DNA from: Ruminiclostridium herbifermentans
GTDB lineage: Bacteria; Bacillota; Clostridia; Acetivibrionales; DSM-1351
Direction of reading: 5' to 3'
Length of the DNA: 64,000 nucleotides
Assembly: GCF_005473905.2 (NCBI RefSeq)
Contig: NZ_CP061336.1
Coordinates: 372,001 to 436,000 of the forward strand
Shown: piece by piece, positions 31,421 through 40,635 of the stretch
How positions within the stretch are numbered: position 1 is the first letter of the stretch
How the letters are laid out: each line of letters begins with the position of its first letter
Notes under the pieces: generated by a model
Databases searched by the model: none
Told to the model about the DNA's origin: nothing
The model's input: only the letters and a program-made list of their open reading frames with translations
Position numbers and translations under genes: made by a program

Positions 31421-32160
31421 ATAGAACAAGAGAATTAGTATGTGTTTGCAATTCTTCTTATTCTGCAGATATTATGTATTTTGCCCAATATAATTAATAG
31501 TTCTGTAGCTGCTGCCGGAAATGCAATGGTTACTATGAATGGAATATAATATGTTTTACAATTTAGCCTTTTCGATTTGCAGGATGTACTAATCATGATT
31601 TATTTATGGTGATGGATTAATGAATAAACTCAAGAGGATACAGAAACCAAATTTTTGGATAAGTTCTGGGGAAAGTACCATGATAAGCTAAATGATTGAG
31701 AAGGGGATTAATGATAATAAAAACATGGGAATTTTTTATGAGTCTGGTATTGTTTTGGAACAAAGAAAGTAAAGTAGAGTGCAAGTCACGCGCTTTGACT
31801 ATATCTTTGAACTGGAAGGGAGAATAATATTAGAGTCATTATCTACTTGAAAAATATTGGGAAGCATATAGTGGCATTGATACTTGGGTTAGTAGAAGGG
31901 ACTGCCTTATGTATCACATTCCAATAGAATCAGTATTCCTCACTAATGAATGTTATAAGAATGAATTGAAAACTATAGAGTATTTTTTAATAGGATTAAT
32001 TACTATACAAATGAATCCTGCAAGGATGCTCTGACTATTTTTCTTGGAACATAAAAACATTGGATTTACCCTGATATGGTTATATCAGACTCACACGGCT
32101 TTGATTTGAATCAAGTTGGGCAAATTGGTTCTAAACTTAGCAAAATTAGAAAATATTTAT
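31421..32160 (+). pseudogene. Decayed GH5 mannanase gene (Man5K/ManA-like fossil)
   Basis: A ribosome binding site (GGGAGGTGATTA) is followed by a start broken by one inserted base (ATAG), then codons for NKRIS and, after a frameshift, a signal peptide (FAILLILQILCILPNIIN, then SSVAAAG) and NAMVTMNG. Further fragments in shifting frames read RFDYIF, YWEAYSGIDTWVS, VFLTNECYKN, and RINYYTNESCKDALTIF. The last resembles the RINxYTNxxYKDDPTIF block of GH5 beta-mannanases, just before their catalytic ANEP motif. Many stops and frameshifts interrupt it, and no C-terminal part or dockerin is left. A mannanase gene in this place is known in C. cellulovorans (manA after engL) and near it in C. cellulolyticum (man5K). 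Family call is from memory of these motifs; a translated search would settle it. Confidence 0.7.
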
Positions 32161-32201
32161 AAGACAATTTAGAATCAAAATTGAAAGGTGAGGTGTTTTT
32201 T

Positions 32202-33620
32202 TTGAAATTAAGAAAATTATGTTCAGGTTTATTAGCAGTAGCCGTTTCTGTATCTGTATTATTACCTGCAAGTAATCAAGCTCAAGCAGCAGGAGCATAT
32301 GAGACAGGAGTTTACAGAAACTTATTTGTGGAGATTGGAAAGACACAAGCACAGGTTGATGCAAAACTACAGGCAGCATGGGATAAACTGTTTTATGGAA
32401 ATGATAACAATGAGAGATTATATTACCCTGTAGGAAATGATATGGCTTACATAAAGGACGTTGCTAACGGTGATGTTAGAAGTGAAGGTATGTCATATGG
32501 TATGATGATTTGTGTACAGATGGACAAGCAGAAGGAATTTGACAATTTGTGGAGATGGTCAAAGAGATATATGCAGCATCAAAGTGGTGCATTAAAAGGC
32601 TTCTTTGCATGGCAGTGTAACTTCAATGGAGGAATTATGGACTCTACTCCAGCATCTGATGGTGATGAATATTTTGCAATGGCACTGCTTTTTGCGTCAA
32701 AGCGTTGGGGAGATAACAGCACAGGAATTGACTATAATAAAGAGGCTCAGATAATACTTGATGCTATGCTTCATCAGTCAGATGACGGACAAGGCTATAA
32801 CATGTTTAATAAAAATGCTAATCAAGTTGTATTCTGTCCAACTGCTGGTAACTACGATTTCACAGATCCATCCTATCACCTTCCTGCATTCTATGAATTA
32901 TGGGCATTATGGGATGATTCAGACAATGCACTTTGGTCAAAGATTGCAGCAACTAGTAGAGATTTCTTCAAAAAGACTACACATCCAACTACGGGCTTAT
33001 CACCTGACTATGCTGAATTCAGCGGTGCTCCAAAAGAAGTATCATGGAGCAGCGGACATGGAGATTTCCGTTATGATGCATGGCGTACTGCATCAAATAT
33101 AGCAGTGGATTATGCATGGTTTGGAAAAGACTCCTGGGCAACTACTTTCGCAGATAGATTACAGAATTTCTTCTATGGACAAGGTATAAAGACATATGCA
33201 AGTAATTATACATTATCAGGTTCAAAATTAAACAATGACCATTCACCAGGACTGGTTGCTATGAATGCAGTAGCATCATTGGCAACTAATACATCAAGGT
33301 CAAAAGAATTTGTAGAAGAACTCTGGAATACTGCAATACCAAGTGGCCAATACCGTTATTATGACGGAATGCTTTACTTCCTTGGAATGCTTCACGTTAG
33401 CGGTAACTTCAAGATGTGGGGAGTTCAATCAGCACCACAAGTTACTCTCGGGGATGCAAATGATGATGGAAAAGTAGACGCATTAGACTTTGCTGCAATT
33501 AAAATGTATCTATTAAATTCAAGTACTTCTATAAACTTAAAGAATGCAGATATGAATGAAGATGGCGCAGTTGATGCATTAGACTTTGCTACACTTAAGA
33601 AGGTACTTTTAAATAATTAA
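32202..33620 (+). CDS. Secreted GH8 reducing-end exo-oligoxylanase-like enzyme with dockerin
   Basis: About 472 residues: signal peptide (cleavage near NQAQAAG), GH8 domain (about 30-400) and dockerin (about 408-472). Sequence blocks RLYYPVGNDMAYI, DVRSEGMSYGMM (acid Glu), DGDEYFAMALLFASKRWG, FTDPSYHLPAFYELW, FRYDAWRTASNIAVDYAWFG (base Asp) and RYYDGMLYFLGMLHVSGNF closely resemble the reducing-end xylose-releasing exo-oligoxylanases (Rex). Those are usually intracellular and trim xylo-oligosaccharides; here a signal peptide and dockerin place it on the cellulosome. It could instead be a GH8 xylanase of the same subgroup. The frame reaches a TTG at 32181, but the TTG at 32202 lies 6 nt after GGTGAGGTG and gives a normal signal peptide. 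Confidence 0.85.
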   Translation: MKLRKLCSGLLAVAVSVSVLLPASNQAQAAGAYETGVYRNLFVEIGKTQAQVDAKLQAAWDKLFYGNDNNERLYYPVGNDMAYIKDVANGDVRSEGMSYGMMICVQMDKQKEFDNLWRWSKRYMQHQSGALKGFFAWQCNFNGGIMDSTPASDGDEYFAMALLFASKRWGDNSTGIDYNKEAQIILDAMLHQSDDGQGYNMFNKNANQVVFCPTAGNYDFTDPSYHLPAFYELWALWDDSDNALWSKIAATSRDFFKKTTHPTTGLSPDYAEFSGAPKEVSWSSGHGDFRYDAWRTASNIAVDYAWFGKDSWATTFADRLQNFFYGQGIKTYASNYTLSGSKLNNDHSPGLVAMNAVASLATNTSRSKEFVEELWNTAIPSGQYRYYDGMLYFLGMLHVSGNFKMWGVQSAPQVTLGDANDDGKVDALDFAAIKMYLLNSSTSINLKNADMNEDGAVDALDFATLKKVLLNN

Positions 33621-33685
33621 TAAATAATACAATAAAAAATTAGATTATATAGCATTTAATATATTTTTGCTGGCAGAAAATTTAG

Positions 33686-33725
33686 AATCAACTTTCCTGG
33701 TTAGTAATAGCTGGGAAAGTTGATT
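33686..33725 (+). terminator. Stem-loop after the GH8 Rex-like gene
   Basis: AATCAACTTTCC (33686-33697) pairs fully with GGAAAGTTGATT (33714-33725), extended by a T-G wobble; loop about 16 nt. AGTATTTGTC follows, without a strong T-tract, so it may be a weak terminator or an mRNA-stabilising hairpin. Confidence 0.6.
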
Positions 33726-33887
33726 AGTATTTGTCTAAAACTCGAAAAAACACTGTAACTTGTTTTGTTTCATTGCAGGCTTTGACTTAATGACAAATAT
33801 ACGTAAAAGCAAATTTGATTCTTTATATAAGTTATAATTCAGCAGCCTTCGTTAAGACAATAGTCTTAAAAATAAAGGAGGTAAGGT

Positions 33888-35158
33888 ATGACAAAATTTC
33901 TAAATAGAAAAATAGCATTATTATTAGCATTTGTAATGTTTATATCTGTTTTCCCTATAACAGAGTCATTTGCAGCTCATGAATTAATTAGTAATAATAC
34001 CTTCAATGAAGGAGTAGGTCTTCCGTGGCATATTGTAGTAAACGACCCAGCCAAAGCAAGTTTTGATATTTCAGGTGGTATACAACATTACAGTACAAAA
34101 TCCAGGGGATAATAGAATATGGAGATGACTATGTAGGTGATGAATTCTATTGGGTTGCCTGCGAATTATACATTACAACAGGTAAAGACAAATATTTAGA
34201 TTATATAAAGAATTCAACACATTATTTAGAGATTCCTACAACTTTAACTGGAGGGATAGATGCAGATACAACAGGCTGTTTTGACTGGTGCAATACTGCA
34301 GGATTGGGAACGTTATCACTTTCTATGTTCACAAATGGACTATCTGCTTCAGATGTTGCTACAGCTAGAGCTAATATAATAAAAGCTGCTGATGAATTTA
34401 TATTAATAGCAAATTCACAAGGCTATGGTGTACCAATTAAGGAATGCACAATAGATGGATTAATAACAAATAGCAATGGTGAAGTTTCAAGTACAGTTGG
34501 TTTCCCATATAACTCAAATTCGTTTATATTGAATGAAGCTATTGTTATGGCTTATGCATTTGATTACAGTTATCAGAACAATAAATATTTGAATGGTATG
34601 GTTGAAGCTATGGATTATCTATTAGGACGTAATCCTAGGAATCAGAGTTACATAACTGGATATGGTGATAAGCCTCTTGAAAATCCACATCACATCTTTT
34701 GGGATTACCGAAATGATGACTCTTTACCTCACCCCCCTGCTGGTTGTTTATCAATCGGACCTAACTCTGGGTTACAAGATGATTGGACTAAGGGTGCTGG
34801 ATGGAAAGTAGCAGAAATTCCACCTGAGAAATGCTTTATGGATTGTGCAGAATCATGGTCAACAAATAACTTAGATATTAATTTAAATGCACCACTGGCA
34901 TGGGTATCAGCATACTTAGATGAGAATATTATTAAACCACCACCACCACCTTTATTTGGAGATGTTAACGAAGATTATAGTATTGATGCATTAGATATAA
35001 CTATAATTAAACAATTTCTTTTAACTCAAAATGAGTCGCTGATAATTAATAGATTTAATGCAGATGTAAATGGAGATAGTTTTATTAATGCACTGGATTT
35101 TGCATTAATAAAAATGTTTTTATTAGGTAGTATTACTACTTTTCCAGTAGGAGGCTAA
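33888..35158 (+). pseudogene. CBM4-GH9-dockerin pseudogene with large internal deletion
   Basis: The 5' part (33888-34112) encodes a signal peptide and the start of a CBM4 (NTFNEGVGLPWHIVV); a frameshift near 34080 ends it, although another frame continues the CBM4 pattern as YNITVQNPGDNRI. At about 34115 the sequence jumps into the late GH9 domain (EYGDDYVGDEFYWVACELY) and runs in frame to a dockerin (DVNEDYSIDALD, DVNGDSFINALD) and stop at 35158. Compared with the paralogue at 35471, about 1.3 kb is missing (rest of CBM4, the Ig-like module, the GH9 N-terminal half with its catalytic Asp). The residual GH9 part also lacks the HHR Arg (NPHHIFW) and the acid Glu (STNNLDINLN). A 3' ORF from an ATG at 34304 exists but has no signal peptide, so it is not a working cellulosomal gene. 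Confidence 0.9.
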
Positions 35159-35470
35159 GTGCAGCTTTCGTAATGGATTAATATTTACTATAGTTAAGCA
35201 AGCCATAATTGAAAAAAGCTTTTGATTATAGAAATTTGGCTTATATATAAAAGGGAATACAGATATTGAAAATTTGTAAACTCTTTAATAATATGAAACA
35301 GGAAACTATAATCTGGGGGAATTGATATTAATTGCATGTCAAGCTAGTGGTAATGATGGAACTTTGAGCAAATGACTATTAATTAGACGAAATTTGAGAA
35401 GAGGAATTAATAATGGGTTTTTATTATTAGAAAACATCTTCAAAATCAATAATTAATTAGGAGGGGAATT

Positions 35471-38041
35471 ATGAAGAGTTTTATTTTTAAGAAAGCTGCA
35501 TTTTTACTGGCAATTGCAATATTAATTTCTGCGTTTCCTATAACAGATTCATTTGCATATTGGGAAGTAATTGCAAGCAACTTTGACAAAGGAGAGGGCC
35601 TTCCATGGCACGTAGTAGTTAATGAACCAGCTAAAGCTATTTCCGACATTTCAGATGGCAAGTACAAAATTACAATATTAAATGCGGGATTGAACAGATG
35701 GGATATTATGTTTCGCCATAGGGGGCTTACAATTGAAAAGGGTCACCAGTATAAAGTTAAATTTACTGTAGTTGCATCAGAAAATTGCAAGATTTATGCA
35801 AAAGTTGGTGACCAAGGAGAACCTTTTGAAGAATACTGGAATTATAATAACAGAAGCTGGTCTCCAATAAATTTACAGGCCAATGTACCTTTAACGGTTG
35901 AAGAGAATTTTACAATGTATAATGCTACAAAAGATGTTTGTGAATTTTCTTTCTTTCTAGGAGGAGATATGAGTTTATCTGAGCAGCAGTATACAGTAGC
36001 TTTTGATGATATATATCTTATAGATTTATTAGCACCGCCGCCTCCGCCACTTCCATCCGAGCCAACTAATGAAATTCGTGTGAACCAAGAAGGATATTTC
36101 CCAACATTAAATAAGATTGCTACTTTAGTTTCTGATTCAACAACTCCTGTAAGTTGGAATTTAGTAAATAGTGCAGGTAAGATTGTCGCATCAGGCAGTT
36201 CAAAAGTAAAAGGGCTTGATACCTCATCAGGCGACAATGTACACATAATAGACTTTTCGTCGTACATGACTGTAGGTAGTGGCTATAAGCTGATTTCAGG
36301 AGAGTTTGAGAGTCTGCCTTTTGATATTAGTAATGAATTATATTCAGATTTGAAATATGATGCTATAAAGTATTTCTACCATAATAGGAGTGGAATTAAT
36401 ATCCAGATGCCTTATGCAGACAAAAGTGAACTCTCACGTAGTGCGATAAATCCAAAGGATGTTGTTAGTCTTGATCCTAGAAATAGTAATACTGATAATT
36501 ACACTCTTGATATTACTGGTGGATGGAATGATGACGAAGGCAACGGAAAGTGTGTGGTTAATAGCAGTATAGCAACATGGACTTTGATGAATAAATATGA
36601 GCAAGCATTGTATAATGGAAATGTTGAAGTTTCACCTTATGCAGACATTACTATGAATATTCCGGAGAGCGGAAACGGTATTCCAGATATTCTTGATGAG
36701 GCACGTTATAATTTACAGGCAATGCTAAAAATGCAAGTGCCCGCAGGTAAATCATTATCAGGAATGGTACATCATAAGGTGAGCGATAGACGTGTTCTTT
36801 CCTTGACAGGAGTAGAAACAGTTCGTTTTTTACAGCCACCAAGTACTGCTGCTACATTGGATTTAGCTGCAGTTGCGGCTCAAGCTTCACGTCTCTTTAA
36901 AAATTATGATAGCGAATTTGCTAACCAATGTCTTGTAGCAGCAGAAACAGCATGGGATGCAGCTATTGCTAACCCGGAACTATTTGTACCATTCACATAT
37001 GGAGTTTTAGATAAGGAATATGGTGATGATTATGTGGGCGATGAATTTTACTGGGCAGCAAGTGAATTATATATTACAACAGGAAAGGCTAAGTACTTGG
37101 ACTATATAAAGAATTCACAGCACTTCTTAGAAGTTCCTACTAAGCTAACAGAAGGTATAGACATTGACACAACAGGTTGCTTTGATTGGTGTAATACTGC
37201 TGGAATGGGAACGCTATCACTATCTATGGCTCCAACTAAATTAACAGTTTCAGATTTTAAAACAATTAAAGAAAACATAATAAAGGCTGCTGATAAGTTT
37301 ATAGCTATAGCTGATTCACAGGGATATGGTGTGCCAATTGAGGAATGTGCTATTGATAATTCTGGTTCGAGGGGCTTCCCATATTGCTCAAACTCATATA
37401 TTTTGAATGAAGCTATTGTAATGGCTTATGCATATGAGTTAAGTGGAAATATTAAATATTTAAATGGAATGACTAGTGCTATGGACTATATCTTAGGAAG
37501 AAACCCTATGTTACAGAGTTACATAACTGGATATGGAGATAATCCACTTGAAAATCCACATCATATGTATTGGTCATACCAAGATGACAATTCAACACCT
37601 AAACCACCTGCAGGTGTTCTGTCAAGTGGACCTAATTCTGGGCTGCAGGATTCTTGGGTTAAGGGTACTGGCTGGAACTCAAGGACGAGACCGCCAGAGA
37701 AATGCTTTATGGATAATATATATTCTTGGTCAACAAATGATTCTGAACTTAATTTAAATGCACCACTGGTATGGGTATCTGCTTACCTAGATGAGAATGT
37801 TATTAAGACACCGCCGCCACCACCACCTTTCTTTGGAGATATTAATGATGATGATAGTATAGATGCATTAGATTTAGCGGCTGTAAAGAAATACTTGTTA
37901 TCACAAGGTGATTTTTTATTAAATGTAGAGAGAGCAGATGTAAATGGAGATGGTTCTGTTGATGCTTTAGATTATGCATTGCTCAAGCAGTATTTATTAG
38001 GAATCATTAAGTATTTCCCGGTAGAAGAAATGAGAGTATAA
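35471..38041 (+). CDS. CBM4-Ig-GH9-dockerin protein with degenerate active site
   Basis: Full-length 856-residue paralogue of the CelE-like enzyme: signal peptide (1-28), CBM4 (about 30-190), PPPPPLP linker, Ig-like module (about 200-290), GH9 domain (about 295-775) and dockerin (about 790-856). The frame is intact and the ribosome binding site (AGGAGGGG) good, but key residues are gone. The motif that reads [11 protein letters not shown] in the 20113 protein reads GGWNDDEGNGK here, so the catalytic base Asp is Gly357. NPHHRFW is NPHHMYW (Arg to Met699). STNEVTINWNA is STNDSELNLNA (acid Glu to Asp757). Loss of base, acid and substrate Arg together argues that it cannot hydrolyse cellulose. 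It may serve as a cellulose-binding, dockerin-docked accessory protein, or be an early pseudogene without stops. Confidence 0.88.
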   Translation: MKSFIFKKAAFLLAIAILISAFPITDSFAYWEVIASNFDKGEGLPWHVVVNEPAKAISDISDGKYKITILNAGLNRWDIMFRHRGLTIEKGHQYKVKFTVVASENCKIYAKVGDQGEPFEEYWNYNNRSWSPINLQANVPLTVEENFTMYNATKDVCEFSFFLGGDMSLSEQQYTVAFDDIYLIDLLAPPPPPLPSEPTNEIRVNQEGYFPTLNKIATLVSDSTTPVSWNLVNSAGKIVASGSSKVKGLDTSSGDNVHIIDFSSYMTVGSGYKLISGEFESLPFDISNELYSDLKYDAIKYFYHNRSGINIQMPYADKSELSRSAINPKDVVSLDPRNSNTDNYTLDITGGWNDDEGNGKCVVNSSIATWTLMNKYEQALYNGNVEVSPYADITMNIPESGNGIPDILDEARYNLQAMLKMQVPAGKSLSGMVHHKVSDRRVLSLTGVETVRFLQPPSTAATLDLAAVAAQASRLFKNYDSEFANQCLVAAETAWDAAIANPELFVPFTYGVLDKEYGDDYVGDEFYWAASELYITTGKAKYLDYIKNSQHFLEVPTKLTEGIDIDTTGCFDWCNTAGMGTLSLSMAPTKLTVSDFKTIKENIIKAADKFIAIADSQGYGVPIEECAIDNSGSRGFPYCSNSYILNEAIVMAYAYELSGNIKYLNGMTSAMDYILGRNPMLQSYITGYGDNPLENPHHMYWSYQDDNSTPKPPAGVLSSGPNSGLQDSWVKGTGWNSRTRPPEKCFMDNIYSWSTNDSELNLNAPLVWVSAYLDENVIKTPPPPPPFFGDINDDDSIDALDLAAVKKYLLSQGDFLLNVERADVNGDGSVDALDYALLKQYLLGIIKYFPVEEMRV

Positions 38042-38112
38042 ATTTGAATTGAGTGATACTTGAAGAATGGGTTTTTGCATCAAAAAAACTGGAAGATTGA
38101 GTTTACCTGAAG

Positions 38113-38209
38113 AGGGCTGTTGTATAAGCAGATTAATCAAATTTTTGATTGTATTCTGATTTATTATTAATAGATACATAATGATTAAGAACTGCTGTGC
38201 AACAGCCCT
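38113..38209 (+). repeat. Inverted-repeat element (MITE-like or hairpin), 97 bp
   Basis: The ends read AGGGCTGTTGTATAAGCAG and, from the other side, AGGGCTGTTGCACAGCAG: imperfect terminal inverted repeats. A related element lies at 46995-47068, and both are preceded by GAAG. GGGCTGTTGCA-type ends occur on some insertion sequences, so a miniature non-autonomous element is possible; no clear target duplication is seen. It sits between an intact GH9 gene and an orphan dockerin fragment. Confidence 0.5.
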
Positions 38210-38224
38210 AACGAAATTAAGAAT

Positions 38225-38416
38225 GGTTAAAAATGCTTTACAAGATTTATTTTTGCACTTCTAAAAAAATTCCTATTAACACAGGATACATCATTAATAA
38301 AAGATTTAAGGTCAGCAGATGTAAATGGGGATGATTCTGTTAATGCGCTGGATTATGCTTTGATAAAAAGGTATCTATTAAAAGATATCACTGTTTTTCC
38401 TGTTGAAGGACATTAA
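38225..38416 (+). pseudogene. Orphan dockerin fragment
   Basis: One frame reads FALLKKFLLTQD, then DLRSADVNGDDSVNALDYA followed by LIKRYLLKDITVFPVEGH and a stop at 38416: the end of a first dockerin repeat and a complete second repeat. Its tail (ITVFPVEG) resembles the ends of the two CelE-like paralogues before it (ITTFPVGG, IKYFPVEE), so it is probably the 3' remnant of a third copy. There is no start codon, signal peptide or enzyme domain. Confidence 0.85.
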
Positions 38417-38895
38417 GCATGGATATATGGTTATGTCATAATTCAAATTTATTTAACATATAATACTGAAAACATGCAAAATATTTAGTATTTCTACAAA
38501 AATATGTATTTTGAACTTGAATTGTTATGCTATATAGGGTAAACTTAAATTAGGTATATTGTGCCAAATGTTATTAGACAAAATAGCATAAGAACAGCTT
38601 TATATGCTGAACTTTAGTGGAATTTGTACATTTATGAAGCATAGACATAATTATTATCATCATATACAATTGGTTCTTACTTATCACATTTGAAATTGAA
38701 ACAGAAATTGAAAGAGAATGTGTTCAGTGAACCACTAAAATTCAAGTTTTGATTAACATAGGAAGCATAATTATACTCTTTCTAAGAAAGGAGGCTTTTA
38801 ATAAAAAATTAATTTGTATGCGCACTATTATGCTGCTTATTGTTAGTGATTGTAATACTTTATAATTTTCAATTACTTTTGGAGGGAATGATTCT
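38417..38895 (+). other. Gap before the GH5 gene
   Basis: AT-rich noncoding DNA with many stops. I see no hairpin, repeat or short gene that I can support, other than a strong ribosome binding site (GGAGGG) at its end. The GH5 promoter is probably here. Confidence 0.4.
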
Positions 38896-40557
38896 ATGAA
38901 AAAAGGGAAAAAAATTATATCGCTATTTACTGCACTTGCTTTAACTTCTACTATTTGTTTAACAAGTTTAGGAACTAATGTTAATGCAGTTGATAGCAAT
39001 AATGATGACTGGCTTCATTGCGTGGGGAATAAGATATATGATATGTATGGCAATGAGGTTTGGCTGACAGGTGCTAACTGGTTTGGCTTTAACTGTAGTG
39101 AAAATGTATTTCATGGCGCTTGGTATGACGTTAAAGATATTTTAACAAGTGTAGCAGATAAAGGAATAGGATTTTTAAGAATTCCTATTTCTACGGAATT
39201 ATTATATAGCTGGATGAAAGGCAAGCCAAATCCAGTTTCCAGTGTAACTGCTAGTAATAATCCACCTTATCATGTTTGTAATCCAGATTTTTATGATCCT
39301 ACAACTGATGATGTAAAAAACAGTATGGAGATATTTGATTACATAATTGGATATTGTAAAGAACTTGGAATAAAAGTAATGATAGATGTACATAGTCCAG
39401 ATGCTAACAATTCAGGACATAACTATGAATTATGGTATGGAAAAAGTACATCTACAGCAGGAGTAGTTACTACTGATATGTGGATAGATACTTTGGCTTG
39501 GCTTGCTGATAAGTATAAAAATGATGATACTATTTTGGCATTTGATTTAAAAAATGAACCACACGGTAAACGTGGATATACAGGAAATAAGTGTCCTTCT
39601 GATATTGCTAAATGGGATAATTCTACAGATGAGAATAACTGGAAGTATGCTGCTGAGAAATGTGCAAAGGCAGTACTTGCAAAAAATCCAAAACTGTTAA
39701 TAATGATTGAAGGTATTGAGCAATATCCAAAGACTGAAAAAGGTTATACATTTGATACTCCTGATATTTTTGGAGCATCTGGTGACGCTTCTCCATGGTA
39801 TGGAGCATGGTGGGGTGGTAACTTAAGAGGTGTAAAGGACTATCCTATTGATTTAGGTCCTCTAAACAGTCAGATTGTATACTCTCCACATGACTATGGT
39901 CCATCAGTATATGCACAATCATGGTTTGAAAAAGACTTTACAACACAAACATTATTAGACGACTATTGGTATGATACTTGGGCATATATTAATGACCAGG
40001 GAATAGCTCCTCTTCTCATAGGTGAGTGGGGAGGACACATGGATAAAGGCAAGAACCAAAAATGGATGACACTTTTAAGAGATTATATGATTGACAATCG
40101 TATTCATCACACGTTTTGGTGCATAAATCCTAATTCAGGTGATACTGGAGGATTAATCGGAAACGATTGGTCAACATGGGATATGGAGAAGTATGGACTC
40201 TTAAAGCCTGCATTATGGCAAACAAAATCAGGTAAGTTCATCGGACTTGACCATGTAATACCTCTTGGTAAAAATGGAATCTCTCTAGGTGAGTATTATA
40301 ATACACCAGATCCAGAAGACCCAGTAGATCCTCAGGACCCTGAAGAGCCAGAAGATCCTCAAGATCCAGATCCAATTGTTAATATTGGTGATGTAAATGA
40401 GGATGGTACTATTGATGCCATTGACTTTGCAGTATTAAAGCAGCACTTATTAGGCATTACTGTAAAAATTAATTTAAAGAATGCTGATATGAACGATGAT
40501 GGCAGTATAGATGCAATTGACTTTGCAAAGTTAAAAGTATTGCTGTTAAACAACTAG
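38896..40557 (+). CDS. GH5 cellulase with dockerin (GH5_1-like)
   Basis: The 553-residue secreted enzyme has a signal peptide (1-31), a GH5 domain (about 35-460), an acidic proline linker ([20 protein letters not shown]) and a dockerin (about 492-553). The opening block [20 protein letters not shown] and GANWFGFN, the acid Glu in DLKNEPHG and the nucleophile Glu in LIGEWGG mark GH5; the overall pattern is closest to subfamily 1 cellulases such as the CelO and Cel5N types. It should cut cellulose, endo- or exo-acting not decidable here. The ATG follows TTGGAGGG. A strong terminator follows at 40603. It stands after the decayed genes and before the second scaffoldin. Confidence 0.93.
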   Translation: MKKGKKIISLFTALALTSTICLTSLGTNVNAVDSNNDDWLHCVGNKIYDMYGNEVWLTGANWFGFNCSENVFHGAWYDVKDILTSVADKGIGFLRIPISTELLYSWMKGKPNPVSSVTASNNPPYHVCNPDFYDPTTDDVKNSMEIFDYIIGYCKELGIKVMIDVHSPDANNSGHNYELWYGKSTSTAGVVTTDMWIDTLAWLADKYKNDDTILAFDLKNEPHGKRGYTGNKCPSDIAKWDNSTDENNWKYAAEKCAKAVLAKNPKLLIMIEGIEQYPKTEKGYTFDTPDIFGASGDASPWYGAWWGGNLRGVKDYPIDLGPLNSQIVYSPHDYGPSVYAQSWFEKDFTTQTLLDDYWYDTWAYINDQGIAPLLIGEWGGHMDKGKNQKWMTLLRDYMIDNRIHHTFWCINPNSGDTGGLIGNDWSTWDMEKYGLLKPALWQTKSGKFIGLDHVIPLGKNGISLGEYYNTPDPEDPVDPQDPEEPEDPQDPDPIVNIGDVNEDGTIDAIDFAVLKQHLLGITVKINLKNADMNDDGSIDAIDFAKLKVLLLNN

Positions 40558-40602
40558 ACTATAAATAAAATAAATATCTTTATTATATATATTAAATTAT
40601 AG

Positions 40603-40635
40603 GATACACAGGTTAGTGCTTGTGTATCTTTTTTT
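40603..40635 (+). terminator. Rho-independent terminator after GH5
   Basis: GATACACA (40603-40610) pairs with TGTGTATC (40621-40628), loop 10 nt, followed by a run of seven T. It ends the first cellulosome block and separates it from scaffoldin 2. Confidence 0.9.

Noticed and set aside
31069-32201. Simple noncoding spacer after the CelM-like gene
   Set aside because: Translated fragments show a signal peptide and mannanase blocks in several frames, so it is recorded as a pseudogene.
34304-35158. A separate 284-codon gene
   Set aside because: It starts inside a GH9 domain, has no signal peptide and continues the reading frame of the deleted paralogue, so it is part of the pseudogene.
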